This document shows, piece by piece, positions 35,792-43,813 of a stretch of DNA of 64,000 bases (its first letter is position 1; every line of letters starts with the position of its first letter). A program made the translations under genes and the position numbers. The notes below the pieces were generated by a model. The model did no database searches, was not told where the DNA came from, and was given only the letters and a program-made list of their open reading frames with translations. Source of the stretch: Duganella sp. CF458 (lineage in GTDB: Bacteria > Pseudomonadota > Gammaproteobacteria > Burkholderiales > Burkholderiaceae_D); NCBI RefSeq assembly GCF_900113115.1, contig NZ_FOOF01000021.1, forward strand, positions 36,411 through 100,410. Direction: 5' to 3'.

Positions 35792-36670
35792 TCAGCCGAA
35801 GGCGTTGGCCGGCAATCCCGGCACGTCGATGCGGGCGCTGAACAGGGCGCCCGCCAGCGGTTCCTGCGCCAGCTGCTCGACGGACAGGCCTTCGCGCGCG
35901 GTGGTGATGTACAGCGTGCGCAGGTCTTTGCCGCCGAAGGCCAGCGAGGCGGGATGCGATGTCGGTAACGGCACTTCCGCCAGCAGTTCGCCCTCCGGGC
36001 TGAAGCGGCAGACGCGTTTTCCGCCCCAGGTCGCAACCCAGATGCAGCCTTCGCTGTCCGCCTGCATGCCGTCCGGCGAGCCGCCGCCGGTATGGCGGCG
36101 CCAGGTTTCGCGCGCGCCCAGGCTGCCGTCCGCGGCCAGCGGATAGCGGTAGGTCAGGTCGAGGAAACTGTCCGAGTGGTACAGGGCGCTGCCATCCGGT
36201 GCGAAAGTCGGGCCGTTGCAGATGTGGTAGCCCTGGTCGGCCACGTGCAGGCTGTGGTCCTGGTCAAGGCGGAACAGTTTGCCGACCGGTTGCCGGTAAT
36301 CGGTATTGTGCATGGATCCCAGCCACAAGCGGCCGTGCGGATCGACCTTGGCGTCGTTCAGGCGCTGGCCCGCGGCGCCGTCGACCACCTGCACCACCGG
36401 CTCGATGCGCAGCTCCGGCTCCAGCCAAAGGCGCACCACGCTATCGTGCAAGCCAGCCATGAAGCCATCGCCGTCGCGGCGCGCTACCAGCCAGCAGATA
36501 TAGTCAGGCAGCAGCCAGCTACGGTGCTCGTGGGCGGCGGCATCCCACGCATGCAGGATGCAACGCTTAAGGTCGACAAACAGCAGGCGCTCTTGCGCCG
36601 GCAGGTAAAGCGGACCTTCGCCCAGCTCGGCGGCGAGGGGCAGGACGCATTGGGCGGGATAGGATTTCAT
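35792..36670 (-). CDS. SMP-30 family sugar lactonase (L-arabinonolactonase)
   Basis: A 292-residue six-bladed propeller of the SMP-30/gluconolactonase family. The metal ligands are visible: Glu in AELGEGP, Asn in RLNDAKVDP, Asn in ICNGPTF and Asp in SPDGMQAD. It would hydrolyse the lactone made by the sugar 1-dehydrogenase to the aldonate, filling the only gap in the L-arabinose oxidative pathway of this locus. It is on the opposite strand from the rest and has its own promoter region. D-xylono- or galactonolactone are possible additional substrates. Confidence 0.88.
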   Translation of the reverse strand: MKSYPAQCVLPLAAELGEGPLYLPAQERLLFVDLKRCILHAWDAAAHEHRSWLLPDYICWLVARRDGDGFMAGLHDSVVRLWLEPELRIEPVVQVVDGAAGQRLNDAKVDPHGRLWLGSMHNTDYRQPVGKLFRLDQDHSLHVADQGYHICNGPTFAPDGSALYHSDSFLDLTYRYPLAADGSLGARETWRRHTGGGSPDGMQADSEGCIWVATWGGKRVCRFSPEGELLAEVPLPTSHPASLAFGGKDLRTLYITTAREGLSVEQLAQEPLAGALFSARIDVPGLPANAFG

Positions 36671-36737
36671 CCTTGCATTCTATGCGGCAGTGGCGGGATG
36701 GCGCGATGCATTTTTTCAGCCCAGCTATAACAAATTT

Positions 36738-36837
36738 GGCATGGGTGACGATTGGAGAGAATCAAACGCGTTTTCGCGCACTAGAATGGAATCACCCAAC
36801 CAAAGTGTTTAGCCCGCCCCTGGCGGGCTCTTTTTTT
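36738..36837 (+). ncRNA. Possible small RNA ending at the orphan terminator
   Basis: The 178-bp gap between the lactonase gene and the TPR genes has no ORF on the plus strand but ends in a strong plus-strand terminator. A TATAAC box at 36726-36731 would start a transcript near 36738. A small CGCG-TTTT-CGCG hairpin at about 36767-36778 precedes the terminator, giving a structured RNA of about 100 nt. No -35 box is obvious and no known RNA family was recognised, so this is a weak call. Confidence 0.25.
36811..36837 (+). terminator. Rho-independent terminator, plus strand
   Basis: AGCCCGCC, a three-base loop and GGCGGGCT form an 8-bp GC-rich stem followed by C and seven T. The orientation is plus. 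The nearest plus-strand gene ends 1 kb upstream, across the convergent lactonase gene, so the terminator does not belong to an obvious coding transcript. On the minus strand it would have no T run. Confidence 0.85.
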
Positions 36838-36848
36838 GCCGGCGCGGC

Positions 36849-37442
36849 TTAGTGGCGAACGTTAAGGCCGGTGTAGGCGGACAGCATCACGTGCTGGCTG
36901 TCGCCGCTGTCCGCAGGCGCGGGCGCGGCAGCGGCCGGCGTTTGCCCGGCGGGTGCTTTATTGATCTCGTCGATAATGTGCTGCATGTCCGCGTTGAGCG
37001 CCGGATTGTCCTTATTCAGCGTAATGCCGCGCTGGAGATGCTCCAGTGCCGCGGATAGCTCATCCTTGACCAGGCTGCGCAAGCCGCGGCCGAAATGATG
37101 CAGCGCGTTGTCGTGGTCCAGGTCCTCCAGCGGCTGCATGGTTTCCGCCGCACGCGCACCATTCCCGGTCGAGAGGTACAGCATGCCAAGCTGGAAGCGC
37201 GCAATGGCCAGCTGCGGGTCGGCCACCAGCGCCATTTCCAGGGCCTGGATGGCGCGCTCGTGCAGTTGCAGCGAGGCGTAATGTGCACCGAGCAGCAGCA
37301 GCACCGGCGCGCTGGCGTCGGGGCGGCCGCCTGCTTCTTTCAGGTAGGCCAGCGCGGAGCCGGAATCGTTGTTGCGGTCGGCCTCCAGCGCCAGCTGCAT
37401 CAGTTCGGTTTGATCCAGGATGGACAGGACAGGGTTGTTCAT
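36849..37442 (-). CDS. TPR-repeat protein, 197 aa
   Basis: A soluble, mostly helical protein with tetratricopeptide-type repeats between about residues 15 and 135 (ALAYLKEAGG, GAHYASLQLHERAIQALEMAL, ARFQLGMLYLSTGN, ALHHFGRGLRSLVKDELSAALEHLQRGI). An Ala/Pro-rich tail follows. It has no signal peptide. It lies 22 bp downstream of a second TPR gene and is probably cotranscribed with it. TPR proteins mediate protein-protein contacts; a link to the adjacent flagellum-like cluster (chaperone or assembly factor) is possible but only by position. Confidence 0.75.
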   Translation of the reverse strand: MNNPVLSILDQTELMQLALEADRNNDSGSALAYLKEAGGRPDASAPVLLLLGAHYASLQLHERAIQALEMALVADPQLAIARFQLGMLYLSTGNGARAAETMQPLEDLDHDNALHHFGRGLRSLVKDELSAALEHLQRGITLNKDNPALNADMQHIIDEINKAPAGQTPAAAAPAPADSGDSQHVMLSAYTGLNVRH

Positions 37443-37464
37443 GACGGGTTTCCAGTCGAATCGA

Positions 37465-38622
37465 TTAACGGCGCGGCGCTGCCCGATGGCGCGCCATGAA
37501 GGTGGACAGGTATTGTTTCAGGCTTGGCCCACCTTCCGCGGGCTGCTGCTCCAGGATGCCTTGCATCAGGCTCGCGGCTTGTTGGCCCTGGCCTGCCATG
37601 CGCAGCATGTGCGCCTTGGCGAAGCCTGCCCCGAAGTCCTGCGGGTTCAGCCTTTCGGCAGCCGCCAGCGCCAGGCGCGCTTCGTCCAGGCGGTTCTCAA
37701 GCACCAGCAGGGCAGCCAGCCCGCCATGCGCGTCGGCATACTCGCTGTCCACCGCGCCGGCGCGACGGAAGCTGCGTTCGGCCTCCAGCGGCTGGCCGGC
37801 AATCAGTTGCACCCAGCCCAGCGCGAGCAAGGTCGCCGGATGGTCGGGCATGTTGTCAGCGGCGCGCTGCAAGCAATCTAGCGCGGCACCCACATCCTGC
37901 TGGTACAAATGGGCCAAGCCCTTGCCGAGCCAGGCACGGCCATAGTCCTGACGTTGCGCCAGCACCTGGTCGAAGCTGGCCAGCGCCGTTTCGATGTCCA
38001 ACTGTTCCAGGGCCAGGCTGCCGCGCACGGTATGCCCATCGACATTGTCCGGCTTGTCGGCCAATGCAGCTTCGGCGTTGGCGCGCGCCTGGTCGGCGGC
38101 TCCCAGGTCGAGGTAGAGCAGGGACAGATAGGCTTGGCCGTCGGCGTCGTCGCCGGCGGCGTCCCATTGCTCGGCCACTGTCACCGCCTGCTCCAGGTCG
38201 CCGAGTTGGTGGTAGCAGTTGGCCAGGTAACGCACGTTGGCCGGACCGGACAGGCCCGCCGCCGCGGCGGAACGGAATTGGGCTGCCGCCGCTTCATACC
38301 GGCCTTGGTAAAACAGGGCAAGACCGCAATTGTGCTGCCATGCCGCCGAAACCGCGCCGCCCGCCAGCAGGCGCTGGTATGCGTGCGCCGCGTCGGCGAA
38401 GCGATGCTGCGCCAGATAGACAGCGGCGATGCGCGACTGCAGCTCGGCGCTGTCCGGCGCCAGCGATGCCGCGTGCTGGAAGCTGGCCAGCGCATCGTCG
38501 AACCGGCCAGCCTGCTGCTGCAGGTCGCCGAGGTCGGTCAGCAAGGGAATATTGTTCGGGTCGGCTTGCAGGTAGCCGGTGAAGCGCGCCAATTTGGCGG
38601 AGAGTTCCTGTGGGGTCAACAT
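37465..38622 (-). CDS. TPR-repeat protein, 385 aa
   Basis: The 385-residue product consists of about ten TPR-like helix pairs over nearly its whole length (for example DALASFQHAASLAPDSAELQSRIAAVY, ANVRYLANCYHQLGDLEQAVTVAEQW, ADAHGGLAALLVLENRLDEARLAL). It has neither signal peptide nor membrane segment, so it is probably cytoplasmic. It is divergent from the flagellum-like operon, sharing the 222-bp region 38623-38844, which would allow common control. No enzymatic domain is visible. Confidence 0.75.
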   Translation of the reverse strand: MLTPQELSAKLARFTGYLQADPNNIPLLTDLGDLQQQAGRFDDALASFQHAASLAPDSAELQSRIAAVYLAQHRFADAAHAYQRLLAGGAVSAAWQHNCGLALFYQGRYEAAAAQFRSAAAAGLSGPANVRYLANCYHQLGDLEQAVTVAEQWDAAGDDADGQAYLSLLYLDLGAADQARANAEAALADKPDNVDGHTVRGSLALEQLDIETALASFDQVLAQRQDYGRAWLGKGLAHLYQQDVGAALDCLQRAADNMPDHPATLLALGWVQLIAGQPLEAERSFRRAGAVDSEYADAHGGLAALLVLENRLDEARLALAAAERLNPQDFGAGFAKAHMLRMAGQGQQAASLMQGILEQQPAEGGPSLKQYLSTFMARHRAAPRR

Positions 38623-38844
38623 GACAACCGCTTACAAACTAAAGGGATAGTCGGCAATTCTACAACATCGCCCATATCAAATCAGTAATTTCCGTTGGCT
38701 GGACCAAGCGCTTCTTCATTGGGAGAGCGTTGTTCCGGATGAAAGATTCAAAGGTAAACTCTATTTCAATGCATAAACTTTCTTTCCGCTCGTGCTATGA
38801 TCTTGCGCTTTATGTAACGTGAATTCGTCGTTGGAGCGTGCGCA
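38623..38844. promoter_or_regulatory. Divergent promoter region of the flagellum-like operon
   Basis: This gap separates the TPR genes (minus) from flgF (plus). Toward flgF there is an extended -10 box, TGCTATGAT at 38793-38801, with TAAACTTT at 38774-38781 upstream. TAAACTTT is 7/8 identical to the -35 element of sigma-28 (FliA) promoters, but the -10 side fits sigma-70 better. TTGGAG at 38831 is the ribosome site for the GTG start at 38845. No sigma-54 site with proper GG/GC spacing was found. Confidence 0.45.
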
Positions 38845-39570
38845 GTGGATGTGAATGCAGTGGCTGGGGTCGGTCTGCAGAATGACCTGAAGCAGATGGA
38901 GAGCATCAGCCAGAACCTGGCCAATGCGGTGACTCCGGGGTACAAGAAACAGGTGGTGACAGGCACGTCGTTCCAGGTCCAGCTCACCCAGCTGGCGCAA
39001 GGCGGGCAGTTGTCCTTGTCGCTGCCGCAGCTGAACCAGGTGGCGATCGATGCCAGTGCCGGGCGCTTGCGCGCAACGCGCGACGAGCACGATGTGGCGA
39101 TCGAGGGCGTCAGCTTCTTCGAACTGTCGACGCCGGATGGTGCGGCCTATACCCGCCAGGGCAAGCTGCGGGTGGACGTCAACGGCCGCCTGGTCGGCGA
39201 CCAGGGCCTGCCTTTGGTCGGCAGCGGCGGCCCGGTCATGCTGAGCAATTCCCCCTTCACCATCGAGGCCAATGGCGATGTGCGCCAGGACGGCCGCGTG
39301 GTCAGCCGCCTGAAGCGGGTGCGCTTTGAGCAGGCCGCGCAGCTGCAAGCACTGGGGCAGGGCATGTATGGGGCCGGCGCCGCCCGCATCGCCGATGCGA
39401 ACAGTTCCGAGCCGCTGAAACTGGGCTTCCAGGAAGCCTCCAATGTCGATTCGGCGCGCGAAATGGTGCGCCTGAACGAAACCGTGCGCCATTTCGAGGC
39501 CATGACCCGTGTGGTGCAAGGCTACGACGACATGCTCGAAAAAACCATCCGTAAGCTGGGAGATTTCTAA
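38845..39570 (+). CDS. flgF: Flagellar proximal rod protein FlgF
   Basis: The 241-residue product starts at a GTG with TTGGAG eight bases upstream. It has the rod/hook family N-terminus (QNDLKQMESISQNLANAVTPGYKK) and the matching C-terminal helix (SARE...VRHFEAMTRVVQGYDDMLEKTIRKLGDF). Such proteins polymerise through the paired terminal helices in the periplasmic rod. It is the first gene of the 26-gene run. FlgF was chosen over FlgG because of its shorter length and the presence of a clear FlgG directly downstream; the N-terminal motif has NAVTPGYKK rather than NVSTPGFK. Confidence 0.85.
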   Translation: MDVNAVAGVGLQNDLKQMESISQNLANAVTPGYKKQVVTGTSFQVQLTQLAQGGQLSLSLPQLNQVAIDASAGRLRATRDEHDVAIEGVSFFELSTPDGAAYTRQGKLRVDVNGRLVGDQGLPLVGSGGPVMLSNSPFTIEANGDVRQDGRVVSRLKRVRFEQAAQLQALGQGMYGAGAARIADANSSEPLKLGFQEASNVDSAREMVRLNETVRHFEAMTRVVQGYDDMLEKTIRKLGDF

Positions 39571-39573
39571 GTC

Positions 39574-40350
39574 ATGAACGATTCGATGTACATCGCCGCC
39601 ACCGGCATGCAGATGCAGCAGGCCAGTGTGGACACCATTGCCAACAACCTGGCCAACGTCAGCACGCCGGGCTTCAAGAAGGCGCGCGTCAGCTTCCAGG
39701 ACCTGGTCTACCGCGACCTGGGGGCGGCACGCAGCACGGAAGCCAATGCGCCTGCCTTGTGGCAGGGCAGCGGTGTCGGCATGGCCGGCATCGTCAAGAG
39801 TTTTGCCGGCGGCGAGCTGAAGCCGACCGGCCAGGCGCTGGATTTCGCCATCCGCGGCGATGGCTTCTTCGAGGTGACGGCGGCCGATGGCAGCCCGGCA
39901 TTTACCCGCGGTGGTTCCCTGGTGGTGGACCGCGAGGGCTACCTCGCCACCAGCGACGGCTACCAGCTGCGCCCGGCCATCCAGGTTGGCAGCGATGCGC
40001 GCGACCTGTCCGTGTCGGCGGCCGGCATCGTGACCGCGCGCCTGGCCGGGCAGGCCGCCCCGAGCGAACTGGGACGGCTGGAACTGGCGCGCTTCGCCGA
40101 TGCCTCGGGCCTGGTGGCCATGGGCGGCAACCTGTACCGCCCGAGCGAAGCGTCGGGCGATGCGATGTACGGCGCTGCGGGCGAAGGCGGCCTGGGCACC
40201 GTGGCACAGGGTTTCCTGGAAGGTTCCAACGTCAGCCTGGTGGACGAGATGGTGAGCCTGATGGTGGCCCAGCGCGCTTACGAAAGCAGCGTCAAGGTGA
40301 TCCAGGCGTCGGACGAAATGCTCGCCATGAGCAACAACCTGCGCAAGTAA
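39574..40350 (+). CDS. flgG: Flagellar distal rod protein FlgG
   Basis: A 258-residue canonical FlgG: N-terminal MYIAATGMQMQQASVDTIANNLANVSTPGFKKARVSF-type motif, a central D1 domain, and a C-terminal EGSNVSLVDEMVSLMVAQRAYESSVKVIQASDEML-type helix. Length and both end motifs match the family (about 260). It forms the distal rod that crosses the outer-membrane rings. It starts 3 bp after the flgF stop. Confidence 0.93.
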   Translation: MNDSMYIAATGMQMQQASVDTIANNLANVSTPGFKKARVSFQDLVYRDLGAARSTEANAPALWQGSGVGMAGIVKSFAGGELKPTGQALDFAIRGDGFFEVTAADGSPAFTRGGSLVVDREGYLATSDGYQLRPAIQVGSDARDLSVSAAGIVTARLAGQAAPSELGRLELARFADASGLVAMGGNLYRPSEASGDAMYGAAGEGGLGTVAQGFLEGSNVSLVDEMVSLMVAQRAYESSVKVIQASDEMLAMSNNLRK

Positions 40351-40353
40351 GCC

Positions 40354-41274
40354 ATGCGCGCCCTGCTGTGCGCGGCCGTGCTGGCCTGGCCCGGCCTGGC
40401 GGCTGCGGCCGTGCTGGAGCTGCACGAGCAGGTGCTGGTGTCGCAGCCGCGCGTACGGCTGGCCGACCTGGCGGACATCGCAGGCGAGGATGCGGGCCGC
40501 TTGCGGCAGCTCGATCTTGGCGCTGCGCCGCGGATCGGCTATGTGCAGCGCTGGACGCGCAACGCGCTGGCGGAAATGATCCGGCGCCGCGCCGGCGCGG
40601 CCGTTGAATGGCGCGGCGCGCAGCAGGTGCAGTTGCGCACCGCGGCGCGGCTGGTCGATGCCGACGCCATGCTGGCGCTGGCGATGCAGGTCATGGATGA
40701 GGCGTACGGCGCCGCTGGCGCTTTGCAGCTGGCACCGCAGGCGCGTCCGGTTGAAGTGGAAGCGCCGCGCGATGCGCAGCTGGTGGCGCGGCCCCTGGCG
40801 GGGCGCCAGCTGGCGCCGCGCATGGAAGTATGGCTGGACCTGGTATGGCAGGGAACGGTGTACCGCTCGATGCGGGTGCCGCTGTCGGTACAGGCGCCGC
40901 GCGAACTGCTGGTGGCGCGCCGCGACCTGGCGGCGGGCGAGACGGTGCAGGCTGCGGATTTTGTGCGGCAAACGGCGGACGCCGCGCTGCTGGGTGGTCC
41001 GGCGGCGCAGGCGCTGCCGGCAAGCTGGCGCATGCGCCAGGCTTTGCGCGCGGGACAGGCGCTGGCGGCCAGCCAGCTGCTGGCCCCGCACGCGGTGCGG
41101 CGCGGCGAACAGGTGCAGGTGCTGTGGCAGGAGGGCGTTTTGCGCATCGAGCGGGCCGGCACGGCCTTGGCCGATGCGGCGCCGGGCGAACGGTTGGCGG
41201 TAAGGATGGCAGGCGGTGCGGAGTTTTCCGGCCGCGTGGAACTGGATGGAACGGTGCGGGTTGACCGCAATTGA
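40354..41274 (+). CDS. flgA: Flagellar P-ring assembly chaperone FlgA
   Basis: The 306-residue protein carries a signal peptide (MRALLCAAVLAWPGLAAAA) and the SAF-type C-terminal domain of FlgA (ELLVARRDLAAGETVQAADFV, ALRAGQALAASQLL, VKVRMAGGAEFSGRVELDGTVRV-like end). It is longer than E. coli FlgA (about 220) because of a Gln/Arg/Ala-rich N-terminal half. It acts in the periplasm to help FlgI form the P ring. Its position between flgG and flgH gives the order flgF-G-A-H, familiar from alphaproteobacterial clusters and not the usual betaproteobacterial order. Confidence 0.85.
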   Translation: MRALLCAAVLAWPGLAAAAVLELHEQVLVSQPRVRLADLADIAGEDAGRLRQLDLGAAPRIGYVQRWTRNALAEMIRRRAGAAVEWRGAQQVQLRTAARLVDADAMLALAMQVMDEAYGAAGALQLAPQARPVEVEAPRDAQLVARPLAGRQLAPRMEVWLDLVWQGTVYRSMRVPLSVQAPRELLVARRDLAAGETVQAADFVRQTADAALLGGPAAQALPASWRMRQALRAGQALAASQLLAPHAVRRGEQVQVLWQEGVLRIERAGTALADAAPGERLAVRMAGGAEFSGRVELDGTVRVDRN

Positions 41275-41285
41275 AGGAGATTGTG

Positions 41286-41861
41286 TTGCGAGCAGTTTTG
41301 AAGGGAATGCTGTTGCTGGTGCTGCTGGCAGGCGCGCCGGCACGGGCCGACAGCCTGTACCAGCCGCAAAGCTACCAGCCGCTGACGTCGGATCTGCGCC
41401 AGCGCAGGGTGGGCGACCTGGTCACGGTGATGGTGTACGAGAACGCCAGTGCCAGCAGCAGCGCGAACACGCGCGCCGGCCGCAATGCGCAGGCCAGCCT
41501 CGACGCGCAAGTGCCCAACGGCCGCGCATATGGCGCCGGCATCCAGGCCAACAACGAGATGGACGGCCATGGCACGACGCAGCGCGCCGGCAAGGTGCTG
41601 GCGCAGTTGACCGTCAGCGTGCGCGAGATCGCGCCGAACGGCGACTTGCTGGTCAGCGGAACCCAGCTGCTCGACATCAATAACGAGCGCCAGACCATCA
41701 CGCTGGAAGGCCGCGTGCGTCCGCAGGACATCTCGGACACCAATGTCGTGCTGTCGACCCGCGTGGCCGATGCGCGCATCAGCTATGCCGGCCAGGGCGA
41801 CCTGGCGGACCGCCAGCGCCCGGCCTGGTGGCAGCGCCTGCTGAACCTGTTCGGAGTGTAA
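41286..41861 (+). CDS. flgH: Flagellar L-ring protein FlgH, apparently without lipid anchor
   Basis: The FlgH family core is clear: GDLVTVMVYENASASSSANT, LAQLTVSVREIAPNGDLLVSGTQ, NNERQTITLEGRVRPQDIS, NVVLSTRVADARISYAGQGDL, ending WWQRLLNLFGV. FlgH is normally a lipoprotein. Here the signal ends LLAGAPARADS with no Cys, so cleavage by signal peptidase I is predicted and no lipid anchor. The TTG at 41286, six bases after AAGGAG, is the preferred start; TTG 41271 and GTG 41283 are alternatives in frame. None of these choices restores a lipobox. Confidence 0.88.
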   Translation: MRAVLKGMLLLVLLAGAPARADSLYQPQSYQPLTSDLRQRRVGDLVTVMVYENASASSSANTRAGRNAQASLDAQVPNGRAYGAGIQANNEMDGHGTTQRAGKVLAQLTVSVREIAPNGDLLVSGTQLLDINNERQTITLEGRVRPQDISDTNVVLSTRVADARISYAGQGDLADRQRPAWWQRLLNLFGV

Positions 41862-41863
41862 GC

Positions 41864-42982
41864 ATGCGGGTCAAACATTGGATCTGGCTGCCGCTGGCGG
41901 CGCTGGCGCTGGCCCTGCCGGCGCACGCCGACCAGGTACGCATCAAGGACCTGGGCAAGATGGAAGGCTGGCGCGAGAACGCCTTGTCCGGCTACGGCCT
42001 GGTGACCGGCCTGGCCGGCACCGGCGATTCGCCGCGCAACAAGGCCACCCGCCAGTCGATCGCCAATATGCTGGCGCGCTTCGACCTGCAGGTGGCCGCC
42101 GACGACGTCCAAAGCCGCAACGTGGCGGCGGTGATGGTCACCGCTTCGCTGTCGCCGTTCGGCCGTCCCGGCGACACGCTGGACATCACCGTCACCTCGC
42201 TGGGCGATGCGCGCAGCCTGGTGGGCGGCACGCTGATGCTGGCCCCGCTGAAGGGCGCCGACGGCCGCATTTACGCGCTGGCGCAGGGCGCGCTGACGGT
42301 GGGCGGCTACAAGTACGACATGAACGGCAACGTGATCCAGAAGAACCACCCGACCGTCGCTTCGGTGCCGGGCGGCGCCACCATCGAGGCCGGCGTGCGC
42401 AGCCAGATGATGAGCGAGCGCAACACGGTGACCTTCGTGCTGGCCGAATCGGACTACACCACGGCCACCCGCGTGGCGGACGCGATCAACGCGCGCCTGG
42501 GGGCGGGCCTGGCGCAGGCGCAGGATGCGGCCGGGGTCGAAGTCACGGTGCCGGCCGGCCGCCGTGCGCGCCTGGCGGACTTCATGGCGGCATTGGAGAA
42601 CGTGACCGTGGAGCCGGACCGCCGCGCGCGCGTGGTCATCAACGAACGCACCGGCACCGTGGTGGCGGGCGGCGACGTACAGATCGCCAAGGTGGCGGTA
42701 TCGCAGGGCGACCTGAAGGTATCGATCAGCACCGACAACACGGTATCGCAGCCGCTGCTGGTCAGCCGCGCCGGTCCCGGCGTGCAGACCATGGCCGTGG
42801 CCAACAGCCGGGTCGAGGTGACCGAGCAAGGCGGCGCCGGCTATGTGGCTCCGCGCGCCACCACCGTGGCCGAACTGGTGGAGGCGCTGGCACGGGCCCG
42901 CACCAATGCGCGCGACATCATTTCCATCCTGCGCGCCGTGAAGGCGGCAGGTGCCCTGCACGCCGACCTGGTGGTGCAGTAA
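41864..42982 (+). CDS. flgI: Flagellar P-ring protein FlgI
   Basis: From the ATG at 41864 the product is 372 residues with a Sec signal ending at AHAD, the normal length for FlgI. Recognisable segments are RIKDLGKMEGWRENALSGYGLVTGLAGTGDS, NVAAVMVTASLSPFGRPGDTLDITVTSLGDA, and the C-terminal TTVAELVEALARARTNARDIISILRAVKAAGALHADLVV-like helix. The P ring surrounds the rod in the peptidoglycan layer. The gene starts two bases after the flgH stop. Confidence 0.95.
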   Translation: MRVKHWIWLPLAALALALPAHADQVRIKDLGKMEGWRENALSGYGLVTGLAGTGDSPRNKATRQSIANMLARFDLQVAADDVQSRNVAAVMVTASLSPFGRPGDTLDITVTSLGDARSLVGGTLMLAPLKGADGRIYALAQGALTVGGYKYDMNGNVIQKNHPTVASVPGGATIEAGVRSQMMSERNTVTFVLAESDYTTATRVADAINARLGAGLAQAQDAAGVEVTVPAGRRARLADFMAALENVTVEPDRRARVVINERTGTVVAGGDVQIAKVAVSQGDLKVSISTDNTVSQPLLVSRAGPGVQTMAVANSRVEVTEQGGAGYVAPRATTVAELVEALARARTNARDIISILRAVKAAGALHADLVVQ

Positions 42983-43004
42983 GCCGTACAACAAAGGAGT
43001 CAAC

Positions 43005-43382
43005 GTGGTTTCCAACATCGACAGTACCACCGGCCTGCTCAGCATGGCGCTGGATGCCGCCGTTTTGCGCCAGCAAGCCATTGCGCAGAATATCGCCAAC
43101 GCCAACACGCCGGGCTACCAGCGCATCGGCGTCAGTTTCGAAAGCCGCATGGCGGCGCTGGCCGACGGCCATGGCCAGGTGCGCGCGCCGTCGCTATCCG
43201 AGCTGGCCGCCTATCGTCCGCGCCTGGAAGTGGCGGCGCCGGGCGGCAGCGGGCAGGCCGTCTCGCTGGACGAAGAAATGGCGCAGCTGTCGCAAACCAC
43301 GCTGCACCACCAGGCCTTGCTGAAAGCCCTGGACAAGCACATGGCCCTGATTTCCATGGCCGTCAACGAAGGGAAACGATAA
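43005..43382 (+). CDS. flgB: Flagellar proximal rod protein FlgB
   Basis: The GTG at 43005 with AAAGGAGT four bases upstream is the likely start, giving 125 residues. The rod-protein N-terminus (RQQAIAQNIANANTPGYQRIGVSF) and the C-terminal helix (ALLKALDKHMALISMAVN) are those of FlgB, the first rod subunit laid on the MS ring. Its stop overlaps the flgC start by one base. An ATG at 42951 within flgI is in frame but has no ribosome site. Confidence 0.9.
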   Translation: MVSNIDSTTGLLSMALDAAVLRQQAIAQNIANANTPGYQRIGVSFESRMAALADGHGQVRAPSLSELAAYRPRLEVAAPGGSGQAVSLDEEMAQLSQTTLHHQALLKALDKHMALISMAVNEGKR

Positions 43383-43813
43383 TGGCTGATTACCAGTCGG
43401 CGTTCCAGATCAGCGCCAGCGGCATGGCGGTGGAAAAGCTCAGGCTCGACATCACCGCGGCCAACCTGGCGAACATGAATTCGGCGGCGCCCAGCGCGGC
43501 GGCGGCCTACCAGCCGCTGCGCGTGGTGAGCCAGGCGCGCCCGCTGGAGTTCGCCCGCCAGTACGGGCTGGCGCTGGCCGGCGGCGGTGCCGGCGTGCAG
43601 GCCGTGGTGCCGCAAGCGGTGGCGCCGCGCCTGGTGTACGAGCCGGGCCACCCGTATGCCGATGCCAAAGGCATGGTGGCCTACGCCGGCGTCAACCACA
43701 CCGCGGAGATGCTGAACCTGAACACGGCGCTGCGCGCCTACGAAGCCAATATGGCGGCCTTCTCCGCGGCCCGCACCATGGCGGCGCGCACGCTGGAACT
43801 GGGAGGCAAGTGA
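43382..43813 (+). CDS. flgC: Flagellar proximal rod protein FlgC
   Basis: A 143-residue rod protein with QISASGMAVEKLRLDITAANLANMNSA at the N-terminus, the PGHPYADAKGMVAYAGVNHTAEMLNL signature of FlgC, and the end helix AYEANMAAFSAARTMAARTLELGGK. Length and motifs match the family. It follows flgB and precedes fliE, the common flgB-flgC-fliE order. Confidence 0.93.
   Translation: MADYQSAFQISASGMAVEKLRLDITAANLANMNSAAPSAAAAYQPLRVVSQARPLEFARQYGLALAGGGAGVQAVVPQAVAPRLVYEPGHPYADAKGMVAYAGVNHTAEMLNLNTALRAYEANMAAFSAARTMAARTLELGGK

Noticed and set aside
36741..36770. Stretch resembling part of a tRNA T-arm (GGAGAGAATCAAAC)
   Set aside because: No matching acceptor stem or anticodon arm could be built on either strand, so neither a tRNA nor an attachment site is supported.
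38782..38810. Sigma-54 promoter upstream of flgF
   Set aside because: TTGC is present, but the base pair 10 nucleotides upstream of the GC is TG and not GG; the extended -10 TGCTATGAT explains the region better.
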